Positions 18,928-26,487 of a DNA stretch of 64,000 nucleotides are shown here, piece after piece (the stretch's first letter is position 1; each line of letters starts with the position of its first letter). Location: the NCBI GenBank assembly GCA_949299545.1, contig CASGAM010000006.1, positions 62,001 through 126,000 of the forward strand. The letters run 5' to 3'. The stretch is from an uncultured Prevotellaceae bacterium. Lineage in GTDB: Bacteria; Bacteroidota; Bacteroidia; Bacteroidales; Bacteroidaceae. A model generated the notes under the pieces. It saw only the letters and a list, made by a program, of their open reading frames with translations. It made no database searches and was not told the origin of the DNA. A program made the position numbers and the translations under genes.

Positions 18928-19728
18928 TTTCGTAGAACGCCGCCGGAATTCTGCGCATACGATAGCAGTCGCTACTGCCACATTCAGGCTTTCTACGCAG
19001 TTCCCGTTTTCCGGAAAGCTGGGAATCAATAGTTTTTTGTTGATATAACGTTCTACTTCTGTACTGATTCCTTTACCTTCGTTGCCCATGACAATGATGC
19101 CATGAGGTTTAAGCGGTTCTTTATAGATGTTCTCCCCGTCAAGAAAAGTGCCATAAACAGGAATGTCAGGTTTGAGGGAATTAAAAAAGTTATTCAGCTG
19201 CATATAATGGATTTGTACTCTTGCAAGCGCTCCCATTGTGGCCTGAACCGTTTTCGGGTTATATGCATCTGCGGTGTCTGGCGAACATACAATGTGTTTG
19301 ATGCCAAACCAATCTGCTATCCGGAGAATCGTCCCTAAGTTTCCCGGGTCTTGAACACCATCTAAAACGAGCGCCAGGTCAGTGTCTGTCAAGTCTGCAT
19401 GGAAAACGGTTTCTTGTGGAATCCTAAATAAGGCCAGCACGTCTTGAGGGGTTTTCAACAGGCTGGCTTTACGGAGTTCGTCTTCATTTACTTCCGCTAT
19501 TTCTGTACCTTGTTCATTGAGACGGTTCGTTTCCAAAGGATGTCTGTTGAGCCATTCCGTTGTGGCGGCCAAAAAGCTACAGCCGAATACAGGTAACAAA
19601 TCTTCTACTGTTTTGTGTCCTTCTGCTACGAACAGGTTCTCTGCTTTACGGTATTTCTTCTGTTCGAGTGCGTGTATGAGTTTAATTTTGTTTTTGCTGA
19701 TCATGTGCTGAGGCGGTCGTTTCTTCAT
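18919..19728 (-). CDS. SpoU/TrmH-family RNA 2'-O-methyltransferase
   Basis: This 269-residue SAM-dependent methyltransferase modifies rRNA or tRNA ribose 2'-OH. The N-terminal substrate-binding domain (about residues 10-100) contains KYRKAENLFVAEGHKTVEDL. The SPOUT knot domain has LVLDGVQDPGNLGTILRIAD (from about residue 120), GIIVMGNEGKGIS and a third motif SLNVAVATAIVCAEF, the three signatures of the family. The start could be ATG at 19728 or at 19704 (MISKNK). It is transcribed towards the DUF4296 operon and is divergent from tamL. Confidence 0.93.
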   Translation of the reverse strand: MKKRPPQHMISKNKIKLIHALEQKKYRKAENLFVAEGHKTVEDLLPVFGCSFLAATTEWLNRHPLETNRLNEQGTEIAEVNEDELRKASLLKTPQDVLALFRIPQETVFHADLTDTDLALVLDGVQDPGNLGTILRIADWFGIKHIVCSPDTADAYNPKTVQATMGALARVQIHYMQLNNFFNSLKPDIPVYGTFLDGENIYKEPLKPHGIIVMGNEGKGISTEVERYINKKLLIPSFPENGNCVESLNVAVATAIVCAEFRRRSTKSE

Positions 19729-19781
19729 ACAAAGCTACAAAGTTATTTTCTTTAGTAGGTATGATTTGCAAAAAAAACATG

Positions 19782-19789
19782 TAATTTTG
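19782..19789 (+). promoter_or_regulatory. Promoter -7 element (TAATTTTG) for tamL
   Basis: TAATTTTG matches TAnnTTTG. A TTTG at 19765-19768 is nearby, but the spacing (13 nt) is short for a -33 box. A transcription start near 19796 favours the ATG at 19807 over the GTG at 19792. Confidence 0.45.
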
Positions 19790-19806
19790 TAGTGAAAAAG
19801 CCTTGT

Positions 19807-22125
19807 ATGAGAAAAATTTGTATTTTACTCGTTGTTATTTCGGGTGTGATGCTATTGTCGGCTTGCTCCGCTTCGCGTTTCATTCCCGAAGACTCATACA
19901 TGCTTGAGAGTGTCCGAATAGTTTCAGAAGACAAAGCGCTTGATGCAAGCCAGTTCAACGGTTACATTCGTCAACATCCTAATTCAAAATGGTTCAGCCT
20001 GCTGAAAGTACCGATGGTGCCGTATCTGATGTCCGGACGTGATACGACCAAACGTATTAATCGTTTTTTACAACGTATCGGTGAAGCACCGGTGGTGTTT
20101 GATACGGTGCAAGCCGATAGAACCGGTGAGAATATTCTTTCTGCGGTTAATAACATGGGCTATCTCAATGCAGTTGTCACACAAGAAAGGGTATTGGCCA
20201 AGAAGAAGAAAGTTAAGGTGGTTTTTAGAATTCAGCCCGGTACTCGTTACCGAGTGCGCGACTTGCGCTTTCACGTTGAAGATACCCTCATGGCTGATCT
20301 GCTTATGGAACGGCGCGGTGCTTCAACGTTGCATTCAGGTATGCCTTTCGATGTCAATCTGCTTGATGCCGAGCGTAGCCGTATCAGTTCCTATTTACAG
20401 AACCGTGGCTATTATAAATTTAATAAAGAAGGGGTACGTTTTGAGGCTGATACGGCTGTAGGGAATTGTCGTGTCGATTTAGATGTCATTATCCCGCTTT
20501 ATAGGACATCTGCCACTGATTCCTTGAGATTGCACCCGCGGTATACGATTGGGCGGGTGATGTTTGCAAACGACCTCGGTAGGATAGACTCCAGGCGTGA
20601 CACGATAGGGTTGCAGTGCAAAATGTACCGAGGATTCCCTATATATTATAAAGACCGTTTGGCATTCAGGCCATCCGTTTTTGTGGATAACAATATGATC
20701 GTACCGGGAGAATTGTACAATGAACAAGATGTGCAGCGTACTTATTCCAATTTCGGCCATCTTGGTGCTGTCATGTATTCCAATGTCAGAATGCAAGAAA
20801 CGGATTCCGTAAACAACGAACTTGATTGTTACATAACGGTTAACCAAAGTAAACCGCGATCTTTTGGAGCAGATGTAGAGGGGACAAACTCGGCTGGAGA
20901 TTTCGGAGCAGCCTTGCTGTTGAGTTATCAAAACAGGAACCTTTTCAAAGGGTCAGAATTGTTCTCGTTAAAATTACGTGGTGCTTTCGAGGCTATTACA
21001 GGTTTGGAAGGTTATAGTGACCAAAACTATATGGAGGCCAGTGCGGAAGTAGGTTTGACCTTTCCTAACTTTAAACTGTTTGGCCTGAATAGCCGCAAAT
21101 ACCATTTGATGCGGCCGACCTCAGAAGTTAGTTTCATGTATGACTCTCAGAACCGGCCGGAGTTTCACCGGCGTGTTTTGACGGCGGCCCTGCGTTATCG
21201 TTGGAGAAGCGAAGATGAAAAGTTCCGTCACCGGGTTGACCTTATAGATTTGAACTATGTTTTTATGCCGTGGATTTCAGAAACCTTCAAGCGGGACTAT
21301 TTGGACGATGCTGATAACCGTAATGCCATCTTGCGTTATAACTATGAGAATCTGTTTATCATGAAACTGGGTTACAGTTTTTCTTATAATTCACAAGGTA
21401 GCATGGTGTCTGGTGCCGGTTATGGCAGTAACGCAGTCGGCATACGGTTTAATGTAGAATCGTCAGGCAATCTTTTGTATGGCCTTTCCAATCTGTTCAG
21501 GGCATCGAAAAACGGTGATGGACAATATACGCTTTTCAATATAGCGTATGCACAATATGTCAAAGGAGACTTTGATATCAGTAAAAGTTTCAGGTTTGAC
21601 GATCGAAATTCGCTGGCGTTGCACTTTGGAGCCGGTATCGCGTTTCCCTATGGTAACTCAAAGATATTACCATACGAAAAACGTTATTTCAGTGGCGGTG
21701 CCAACAGCGTGAGAGGATGGTCGGTGCGCGGGTTGGGCCCCGGTTCTTTTTCAGGAAGCGACGGGCGCATCGACTTTATTAATCAGACGGGTGACATAAA
21801 ACTTGACATGAACGCGGAATACCGTACACTCCTTTTTTGGAAATTGCATGCAGCCGTGTTTGTCGATGCCGGTAATATCTGGACGATACGTGACTATGCC
21901 GAACAACCCGGCGGACAATTCCGGATTGACCGTTTCTGGCGGCAAATCGCCGTGGCTTACGGTTTGGGCCTGCGCTTGAACTTTGATTTCTTTATACTTC
22001 GTCTTGATGGCGGTATGAAAGCTGTCAATCCGGCTTATACGGATGTCCGCGGACATTTTCCAATTATAAATCCGGATTTCGGTCGCGACTTTTCTCTCCA
22101 TTTTGCCGTTGGCTTGCCATTCTGA
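19807..22125 (+). CDS. tamL: TamL/BamA-family outer membrane assembly lipoprotein
   Basis: This 772-residue Omp85-family protein is anchored in the outer membrane. The signal ends in a lipobox LLSAC with Cys20 when translated from ATG 19807, marking the TamL lipoprotein variant found in Bacteroidetes. Residues about 25-380 hold POTRA-like repeats (e.g. VVFRIQPGTRYRVRDLRF). The C-terminal half is the 16-strand barrel, with the conserved GANSVRGWSVRGLGPG and ending in FSLHFAVGLPF. It is thought to insert outer-membrane or surface proteins together with TamB, but no tamB is adjacent here. It is divergent from the methyltransferase gene. Confidence 0.92.
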   Translation: MRKICILLVVISGVMLLSACSASRFIPEDSYMLESVRIVSEDKALDASQFNGYIRQHPNSKWFSLLKVPMVPYLMSGRDTTKRINRFLQRIGEAPVVFDTVQADRTGENILSAVNNMGYLNAVVTQERVLAKKKKVKVVFRIQPGTRYRVRDLRFHVEDTLMADLLMERRGASTLHSGMPFDVNLLDAERSRISSYLQNRGYYKFNKEGVRFEADTAVGNCRVDLDVIIPLYRTSATDSLRLHPRYTIGRVMFANDLGRIDSRRDTIGLQCKMYRGFPIYYKDRLAFRPSVFVDNNMIVPGELYNEQDVQRTYSNFGHLGAVMYSNVRMQETDSVNNELDCYITVNQSKPRSFGADVEGTNSAGDFGAALLLSYQNRNLFKGSELFSLKLRGAFEAITGLEGYSDQNYMEASAEVGLTFPNFKLFGLNSRKYHLMRPTSEVSFMYDSQNRPEFHRRVLTAALRYRWRSEDEKFRHRVDLIDLNYVFMPWISETFKRDYLDDADNRNAILRYNYENLFIMKLGYSFSYNSQGSMVSGAGYGSNAVGIRFNVESSGNLLYGLSNLFRASKNGDGQYTLFNIAYAQYVKGDFDISKSFRFDDRNSLALHFGAGIAFPYGNSKILPYEKRYFSGGANSVRGWSVRGLGPGSFSGSDGRIDFINQTGDIKLDMNAEYRTLLFWKLHAAVFVDAGNIWTIRDYAEQPGGQFRIDRFWRQIAVAYGLGLRLNFDFFILRLDGGMKAVNPAYTDVRGHFPIINPDFGRDFSLHFAVGLPF

Positions 22126-22193
22126 AGCACGCTGTTGCTTCGTACTATGACCTGGCGGCCGTGTTTGTTTTACAATCATGAACTGTTGTTTTA

Positions 22194-22225
22194 TTTGTTC
22201 TTTTCTTGCTTTTTGCTTAATTTTG
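22194..22225 (+). promoter_or_regulatory. Bacteroidetes promoter of the MBL hydrolase gene
   Basis: TTTG (22194-22197), 20 nt, then TAATTTTG (22218-22225) is a near-ideal match to the -33/-7 consensus. The predicted transcription start near 22232 lies about 11 nt before the ATG at 22243 and rules out the upstream ATG at 22135. Confidence 0.8.
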
Positions 22226-22242
22226 CATTAAAAGAAGAATCT

Positions 22243-23046
22243 ATGCTTAAATTTATGTGTCTGGGGAGCGGAAGTAGCGGTAATGCCTACTTCCTCTTCT
22301 CAGAAAATTTTGGGATTTTGATTGATGCCGGTATTGGCGTGAGGGCGTTGAAAAAATATTTCCGGGCAATGGGGAAATCGTTGGCCGATATCAATGCCAT
22401 CCTGATAACCCATGACCATGCCGATCATATCAAGTCAGTAGGCGTATTGGCAAAAGAATATTCCCTTCCGGTTTATGCAACAAAAAAAGTTCACGAAGGC
22501 ATTAACAGGAATTATAGCGTTACCACGAAACTTTCTCAAGACTTTGTACATTATATAGAAAAGGAACATGCGTTCGTATTGGGTGGTTTCAGGATAGAAG
22601 CATTTGATGTGCCGCACGACAGTTCCGATAACGTTGGCTACAGCATAACTTATGAAGATGTGAATTTCTGTTTGCTTACCGATGTGGGACATATCAGCGA
22701 TAATATACCGGCGTATATTTCGGCAGCCAACTATTTGGTGTTGGAGGCCAACCATGATACAAACATGTTGGCGATGGGACCTTATCCGGCTCATCTTAAA
22801 GAACGTATATCAGGGGGCTTGGGGCACCTGAATAACCAGACGGCTGCCGAGGTGTTGGTTAATAACATGACGGAGAAGTTGCGTCATGTATGGCTTTGTC
22901 ATTTAAGTGAGGAAAACAATCATCCCGAACTTGCCCGAAAAACCGTGACGGCGCATCTCAGAAGTTATGGCATTGTTTTAGGTAAAGACGTCGGGTTGGA
23001 TGTTCTCAAGCGCAGGATACCTTCTGAAATATTTGAGTTAAGATAG
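22243..23046 (+). CDS. MBL-fold metallo-hydrolase, YycJ/WalJ type
   Basis: This 267-residue cytoplasmic metallo-beta-lactamase-fold enzyme has the metal-binding motif THDHADH at residues 56-62. LGSGSSGNAYFLFS at the N-terminus is typical of YycJ (WalJ), which has been linked to DNA repair or exonuclease activity. Other ligands are DVPHDSSDNVGY and LEANHD. ATG 22243 was chosen because a strong promoter lies between the earlier in-frame ATG and this one. The substrate is not determined by sequence. Confidence 0.9.
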   Translation: MLKFMCLGSGSSGNAYFLFSENFGILIDAGIGVRALKKYFRAMGKSLADINAILITHDHADHIKSVGVLAKEYSLPVYATKKVHEGINRNYSVTTKLSQDFVHYIEKEHAFVLGGFRIEAFDVPHDSSDNVGYSITYEDVNFCLLTDVGHISDNIPAYISAANYLVLEANHDTNMLAMGPYPAHLKERISGGLGHLNNQTAAEVLVNNMTEKLRHVWLCHLSEENNHPELARKTVTAHLRSYGIVLGKDVGLDVLKRRIPSEIFELR

Positions 23047-23069
23047 GGACCGAAAAAATCCGGATAAAG

Positions 23070-23101
23070 TTTGGATGTTAGGATATAAATCCCTATCTTT
23101 G
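23070..23101 (+). promoter_or_regulatory. Promoter of tRNA-Lys
   Basis: TTTG (23070-23073), a 20-nt spacer and TATCTTTG (23094-23101) match the Bacteroidetes consensus. Transcription would start near 23108, 15 nt before the tRNA. Confidence 0.8.
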
Positions 23102-23122
23102 CACTCGCAAAAGATAAATGTT

Positions 23123-23195
23123 GCGTCCTTAGCTCAGTTGGTAGAGCAATTGACTCTTAATCAATGGGTCCAGGGTTCGAATCCCTGAGGGCGTA
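23123..23195 (+). tRNA. tRNA-Lys (anticodon CTT)
   Basis: The cloverleaf is complete: acceptor GCGTCCT/AGGGCGT (with two G-U pairs), D stem GCTC/GAGC, anticodon stem ATTGA/TCAAT with loop CTCTTAA, and T stem CAGGG/CCCTG with TTCGAAT. The anticodon CTT reads AAG. CCA is not encoded, as the discriminator A is followed by CGA. Confidence 0.96.
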
Positions 23196-23206
23196 CGACA
23201 GAGGTT

Positions 23207-23236
23207 AGCGTGTACTTTTACAGGTACGCGCTTTTT
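23207..23236 (+). terminator. Terminator of tRNA-Lys
   Basis: A 9-bp stem (23207-23215 with 23224-23232, one G-T pair) is followed by TTTTC and a second T run. Confidence 0.75.
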
Positions 23237-23367
23237 CAGTTTTTTGTGGTAGTTTGAACTTGGATCCCGGATATTTTTCTATTAAACAGACATTGTATTG
23301 GATTCTGATGTTAAACTTTCGTTCTGATAAAGATTGTTTTCCAGCAGAGATTATAGGGAATAATTAG

Positions 23368-23375
23368 TATATTTG
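23368..23375 (+). promoter_or_regulatory. Promoter -7 element (TATATTTG), probable start for the SAH-hydrolase-like gene
   Basis: TATATTTG fits the consensus, but it lies 118 nt before the ATG at 23493 and lacks a clear TTTG 20 nt upstream. If used, the transcript has a leader of roughly 110 nt (23382-23492), in which I see no strong fold. Confidence 0.4.
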
Positions 23376-23492
23376 TACGACGGAGACGTCTGAAGAACCG
23401 GACAAAGTCATGGAGAACGGAATGTTTCCGGAAGGTATACATGGCATTTTCGGAACTATAACGTTGAATCAAGAAAACATTTCCTCGCTATA

Positions 23493-24560
23493 ATGAATCT
23501 GAAACCAATCAAAGATTTGCTGTCCCATACTTATCAGGAAGCTGAATATCCTGCCCTTGACGAGCAGATGGCACACTGGGCAAAGCATTGTCCCCTTGAG
23601 GGGCTGCAACTGCTGGATGCGACGCCGGTGTATCGCAATACGCTTTTAAAGCACTTGGCTTTAATGGCTGCCGGCGCACAGCTTACGGTCGGTATTTCTC
23701 GGGTCATGGCACGTGATCCGGACATTGTCCGCCTGTTGGGTGAATGTGGCATCCCTGTTTATGATGCCGAGAACCGGAATGAGGAAGTTGCATTCGATAT
23801 CATTCTTGACTGTGCCGGATCCTTTTCTCATCTGATTCCACGAATCGGTTATGTGGAGCTGACCCACAGCGGGATTGATTCTTTCCGAAATAACGGCCGT
23901 CCAGTGTTCTTTGCCGATGGAGGGAAAATAAAGCGTATAGAAACATGCCTGGGAACCGGTGAAAGCTATTTCCGTGCCATGCAACAGCTTGGTTATAAGG
24001 ACTGGGAAAGTCGTAAGCTTGTTCTTTTCGGTTGTGGAAAAGTCGGTTCAGGCATTTTGTTTCAGGCGCACCGTAAGGGCGTAAAGACTATTGTCGTGAG
24101 CGACACCGCGTGCTTGCAGCCGGAGATTAAAAACTATGCTGCCGAAATCATAGACTATCGCGACCTGCCACGTATTGTTCAAGCACTGCAAGGAGCTTAT
24201 GCCGTGGTTACAGCCACGGGCGTACGGGGCGCCTTGTCTGATGTTCCGGCCGAAGTTCTGACGGGGGGTGGTGCCTTGCTGGCAAACATGGGGGTAGAAG
24301 ATGAATTCGGCCCGCACGTACCGCCTGAATCTGTTTTAAATAACAAGAAAACACTGAACTTTATTCTGGAAGAGCCCACCTGCTTGCGTTACATTGATGC
24401 CACAATGGCTTTGCATAATGCCGGGGCTGTCTATCTGAAAGAACAACATTTTCCATCCGCTTACCGGTTTATTTTGCCGCCCGAGGCTATAGAGGCGGAA
24501 ATACTTTCCGTTACCCGCCAAAAAGGATTGTTGGCTCAGGAATTGGAATACATCCGTTAA
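23493..24560 (+). CDS. S-adenosylhomocysteine hydrolase-like NAD-binding protein
   Basis: This 355-residue protein aligns by eye with SAH hydrolase (430-490 residues). FDIILDCAGSFSHLIPRIG resembles the LDDGGDLT segment, YVELTHSGIDSF resembles the SEETTTGVH segment, and LFGCGKVGSGI (about residues 179-189) is the Rossmann GxGxxG loop for NAD. However, the N-terminal substrate region is shortened, the active-site Cys of the CRES loop is replaced (LGTGES), and the His of the GHFD motif is absent (MGVEDEFG). It is therefore a divergent or re-purposed family member. It converges with an SAH/MTA-type deaminase 2 nt away. Cleavage of S-inosylhomocysteine is one possible role, but this is inference. 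Confidence 0.7.
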   Translation: MNLKPIKDLLSHTYQEAEYPALDEQMAHWAKHCPLEGLQLLDATPVYRNTLLKHLALMAAGAQLTVGISRVMARDPDIVRLLGECGIPVYDAENRNEEVAFDIILDCAGSFSHLIPRIGYVELTHSGIDSFRNNGRPVFFADGGKIKRIETCLGTGESYFRAMQQLGYKDWESRKLVLFGCGKVGSGILFQAHRKGVKTIVVSDTACLQPEIKNYAAEIIDYRDLPRIVQALQGAYAVVTATGVRGALSDVPAEVLTGGGALLANMGVEDEFGPHVPPESVLNNKKTLNFILEEPTCLRYIDATMALHNAGAVYLKEQHFPSAYRFILPPEAIEAEILSVTRQKGLLAQELEYIR

Positions 24561-24562
24561 AT

Positions 24563-25837
24563 TCAGAGAAGTGTCGTAGCAACGCGGCGGGCATCGTCCA
24601 ATATTTCTTCTTCGCCTTCCACTTTGCGGCCCTGCATCAAAATCCGGCCATCGCAGATTACGGTATCAATCATTGAACTGTTGGCTGCATACACCCAATT
24701 ACTTTCAGGGTGGAACATGGGCGTCATACCTGCGTTGTCGTTGCGTACCAATAGTAAATCGGCAAGGCGTCCCTCTTCGATTGCACCGGCGTCCAGTCCG
24801 AATGCTTCTGCTCCGGCACGCGTAGCCATGTGCAAGACCTCTTCCGCCGGCAGGACGCTTGGGCCGCCGGAAACTTTTGCTAATAACGCCGCCATTTTCA
24901 TTTCCTCACGCATGTCCAGATTGTTGTTGGAAGAACAACCGTCTGTGGCCAAAGTAACACGGCACCCGGCTTCCAACATCTTTTGTACCGGGGCCATGCC
25001 CGAGGCAAGTTTCATGTTGCTGGCCGGGCAATGGGCAATGGTCACTTCCCGTTTCTTCAGAATCCGTATATCCTCATCAGTGACATGTACTGCATGCGCT
25101 GCAATGACGTCTTCTCCGAGGAATCCCATTTTATCAAGGTAGGCAACCGGTGTACAGCCATGCTTTTTCAGGCAGTCTTCTACCTCGCCTTGCGTTTCAC
25201 TCAAGTGAATATGAATTTTTTGTCCGTTTCGTCGGGCAACTTCGGCGCTCCTGCAAAGCAGTTCTTTGCCTACGGTATAGATGGCGTGCGGCGCGACGGC
25301 AAGAGAAACGAGACTGTCCCTGTCCGGAGTAAAGTGTTCCAGCAGGTCAAAGCTCTTGTCTATCGTCCGACGGTCTTGCATATCGGCGAGCGCAACACCC
25401 AGCCGGGCACGCATTCCCATTGCTTCGATAATCGGAAATGCCACCTCTTCTTTCCAATACATGTCGTTGAAGAACACAGTACCTGATTTAATCATCTCTA
25501 AACAAGCCAGCCTAACCCCGACACGTATGTGTTCGGCCGTAAAACGGGCTTCGGCCGGCCAAATATGCTGTTCCAGCCACGTTTTCAAAGGCAGATCGTC
25601 GGCATAGCCCCGCAAGAGTGTCATGGCAGCATGATTGTGCGTATTGTAAAATGCAGGAAATACATTCATCTGTTGTGCATCAATGTACACGGTATCCGGA
25701 CCGTCGGAGCATGGAGAGGGTGTCGATTGGTGAGGACTGATGCGGGAAATTCGATTGCCCGTTATGTGCAGGTCTACAGGCTGTCCCTTCAACGATGCGT
25801 TCTGAATAATGATTTTACGAGTTGCTGCCATATTCAT
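24563..25837 (-). CDS. Amidohydrolase of the 5'-methylthioadenosine/S-adenosylhomocysteine deaminase (MtaD) type
   Basis: This 424-residue cytoplasmic metal-dependent deaminase has a (beta/alpha)8 fold. Metal ligands are visible as THNHAAMTLLRG (His67, His69), HIHLSET, AHAVHVTDED and LATDGCSSNNNLDM. CPASNMKLASG is typical of the MtaD/SAH deaminase group within the cytosine-deaminase-like amidohydrolases. It would convert SAH or MTA to the inosyl form. It starts at ATG 25837 or 25831, just downstream of TATCTTTG (minus strand 25862-25855). Other deaminated nucleosides are possible substrates. Confidence 0.85.
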   Translation of the reverse strand: MNMAATRKIIIQNASLKGQPVDLHITGNRISRISPHQSTPSPCSDGPDTVYIDAQQMNVFPAFYNTHNHAAMTLLRGYADDLPLKTWLEQHIWPAEARFTAEHIRVGVRLACLEMIKSGTVFFNDMYWKEEVAFPIIEAMGMRARLGVALADMQDRRTIDKSFDLLEHFTPDRDSLVSLAVAPHAIYTVGKELLCRSAEVARRNGQKIHIHLSETQGEVEDCLKKHGCTPVAYLDKMGFLGEDVIAAHAVHVTDEDIRILKKREVTIAHCPASNMKLASGMAPVQKMLEAGCRVTLATDGCSSNNNLDMREEMKMAALLAKVSGGPSVLPAEEVLHMATRAGAEAFGLDAGAIEEGRLADLLLVRNDNAGMTPMFHPESNWVYAANSSMIDTVICDGRILMQGRKVEGEEEILDDARRVATTLL

Positions 25838-25854
25838 GTCGTTTTATAACCGTA

Positions 25855-25862
25855 CAAAGATA
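25855..25862 (-). promoter_or_regulatory. Promoter -7 element (TATCTTTG) for the deaminase
   Basis: On the minus strand TATCTTTG matches TAnnTTTG and lies 18 nt before the start codon. No TTTG is seen at -33. Confidence 0.45.
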
Positions 25863-26102
25863 CGTTTTTCGTGTGCTTCCATACGACTGTGTCTGTCGTT
25901 TTTTTCATGAAAATCTTTACTCAGACCGAGGCGGCCGGACACGTCCGCACAGCGACCGCTTGCAATTTCGGCGCTGAAAAACCCATGTTTTTCAGCGTTT
26001 CTCAATACATTCTCGGAAGGCCTTTCGTCCATGGAATTCCGACTCTTTGTCTGTCTTGTTTAAAGGGTTGTCGGTCGGAATATTTATGATGAAAAATAAA
26101 AT
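25863..26102. other. Intergenic stretch with nothing recognised
   Basis: Short open frames on both strands here (about 60-70 codons) have no start context, no neighbour linkage and no family look. No structured element is seen until the tRNA terminator at 26103. Confidence 0.55.
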
Positions 26103-26132
26103 GAGGCTGAACCTGAAAACAGGTTCAGCCTC
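26103..26132 (-). terminator. Terminator of the tRNA-Arg pair
   Basis: A perfect 13-bp stem (26103-26115 with 26120-26132) closes an AAAA/TTTT loop. On the minus strand it is followed by ATTTTATTTTTC. Confidence 0.88.
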
Positions 26133-26138
26133 TACGTG

Positions 26139-26212
26139 TGACCCCTACAGGATTCAAACCTGTAACCTTTTGATCCGTAGTCAAATACTCTATTCAGTTG
26201 AGCTAAGGGGCC
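26139..26212 (-). tRNA. tRNA-Arg (anticodon ACG), downstream copy
   Basis: Minus-strand cloverleaf of 74 nt: acceptor GGCCCCT/AGGGGTC, anticodon stem TTTGA/TCAAA with loop CTACGGA, T stem ACAGG/CCTGT. The anticodon ACG (read as ICG) serves CGN codons. It differs from the upstream copy by a paired acceptor change and one D-arm base. Confidence 0.93.
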
Positions 26213-26235
26213 AGCCTTTTGATTCGCATCCGAAG

Positions 26236-26309
26236 TGACTCCTACAGGATTCAAACCTGTAACCTTTTGATCCGTAGTCAAATGCTCTATTCAGTTGAGC
26301 TAAGGAGCC
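26236..26309 (-). tRNA. tRNA-Arg (anticodon ACG), upstream copy
   Basis: This 74-nt cloverleaf has acceptor GGCTCCT/AGGAGTC and the same anticodon arm (CTACGGA loop, ACG) as the neighbouring copy, 23 nt away. CCA is not encoded. Confidence 0.93.
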
Positions 26310-26330
26310 TCATCGTGTTCTTATTGCGTG

Positions 26331-26362
26331 CAAAGGTAGTGCATTTGAGGTAAACCGCCAAA
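26331..26362 (-). promoter_or_regulatory. Promoter of the tRNA-Arg pair
   Basis: On the minus strand TTTG (26362-26359), 20 nt, then TACCTTTG (26338-26331) is a full -33/-7 match, about 22 nt before the first tRNA. Confidence 0.78.
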
Positions 26363-26431
26363 TTTTCTTTGATGAATCTCGCTACGAGGTCGTTCTGCAC
26401 GCGAGTCGTGGAAAGTGTGAGAGATGAAGAA

Positions 26432-26463
26432 GGGCGGCAACAGGAAAATTGTCTGTGCCGCCC
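26432..26463 (-). terminator. Hairpin after htpG, probable terminator
   Basis: The stem GGGCGGCA/TGCCGCCC (26432-26439 with 26456-26463), extended by ACAG/CTGT, lies 25 nt past the htpG stop. The T tract on the minus strand is poor, so it may only act as a 3' stabiliser. Confidence 0.55.
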
Positions 26464-26487
26464 CTGAGTCGTTAAGATCTGATTCGG

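Noticed and set aside
22135..22242. 36-codon hydrophobic extension of the MBL hydrolase that looks like a membrane segment
   Set aside because: An excellent promoter (TTTG-N20-TAATTTTG) sits inside it, so it is untranslated upstream sequence.
23196..23492. Possible SAH or SAM riboswitch before the SAH-hydrolase-like gene
   Set aside because: After the tRNA terminator no conserved riboswitch core or multi-stem fold was recognised by eye.
26047..26238. Plus-strand frame over the tRNA-Arg region
   Set aside because: It crosses the terminator hairpin and a complete tRNA gene on the other strand.
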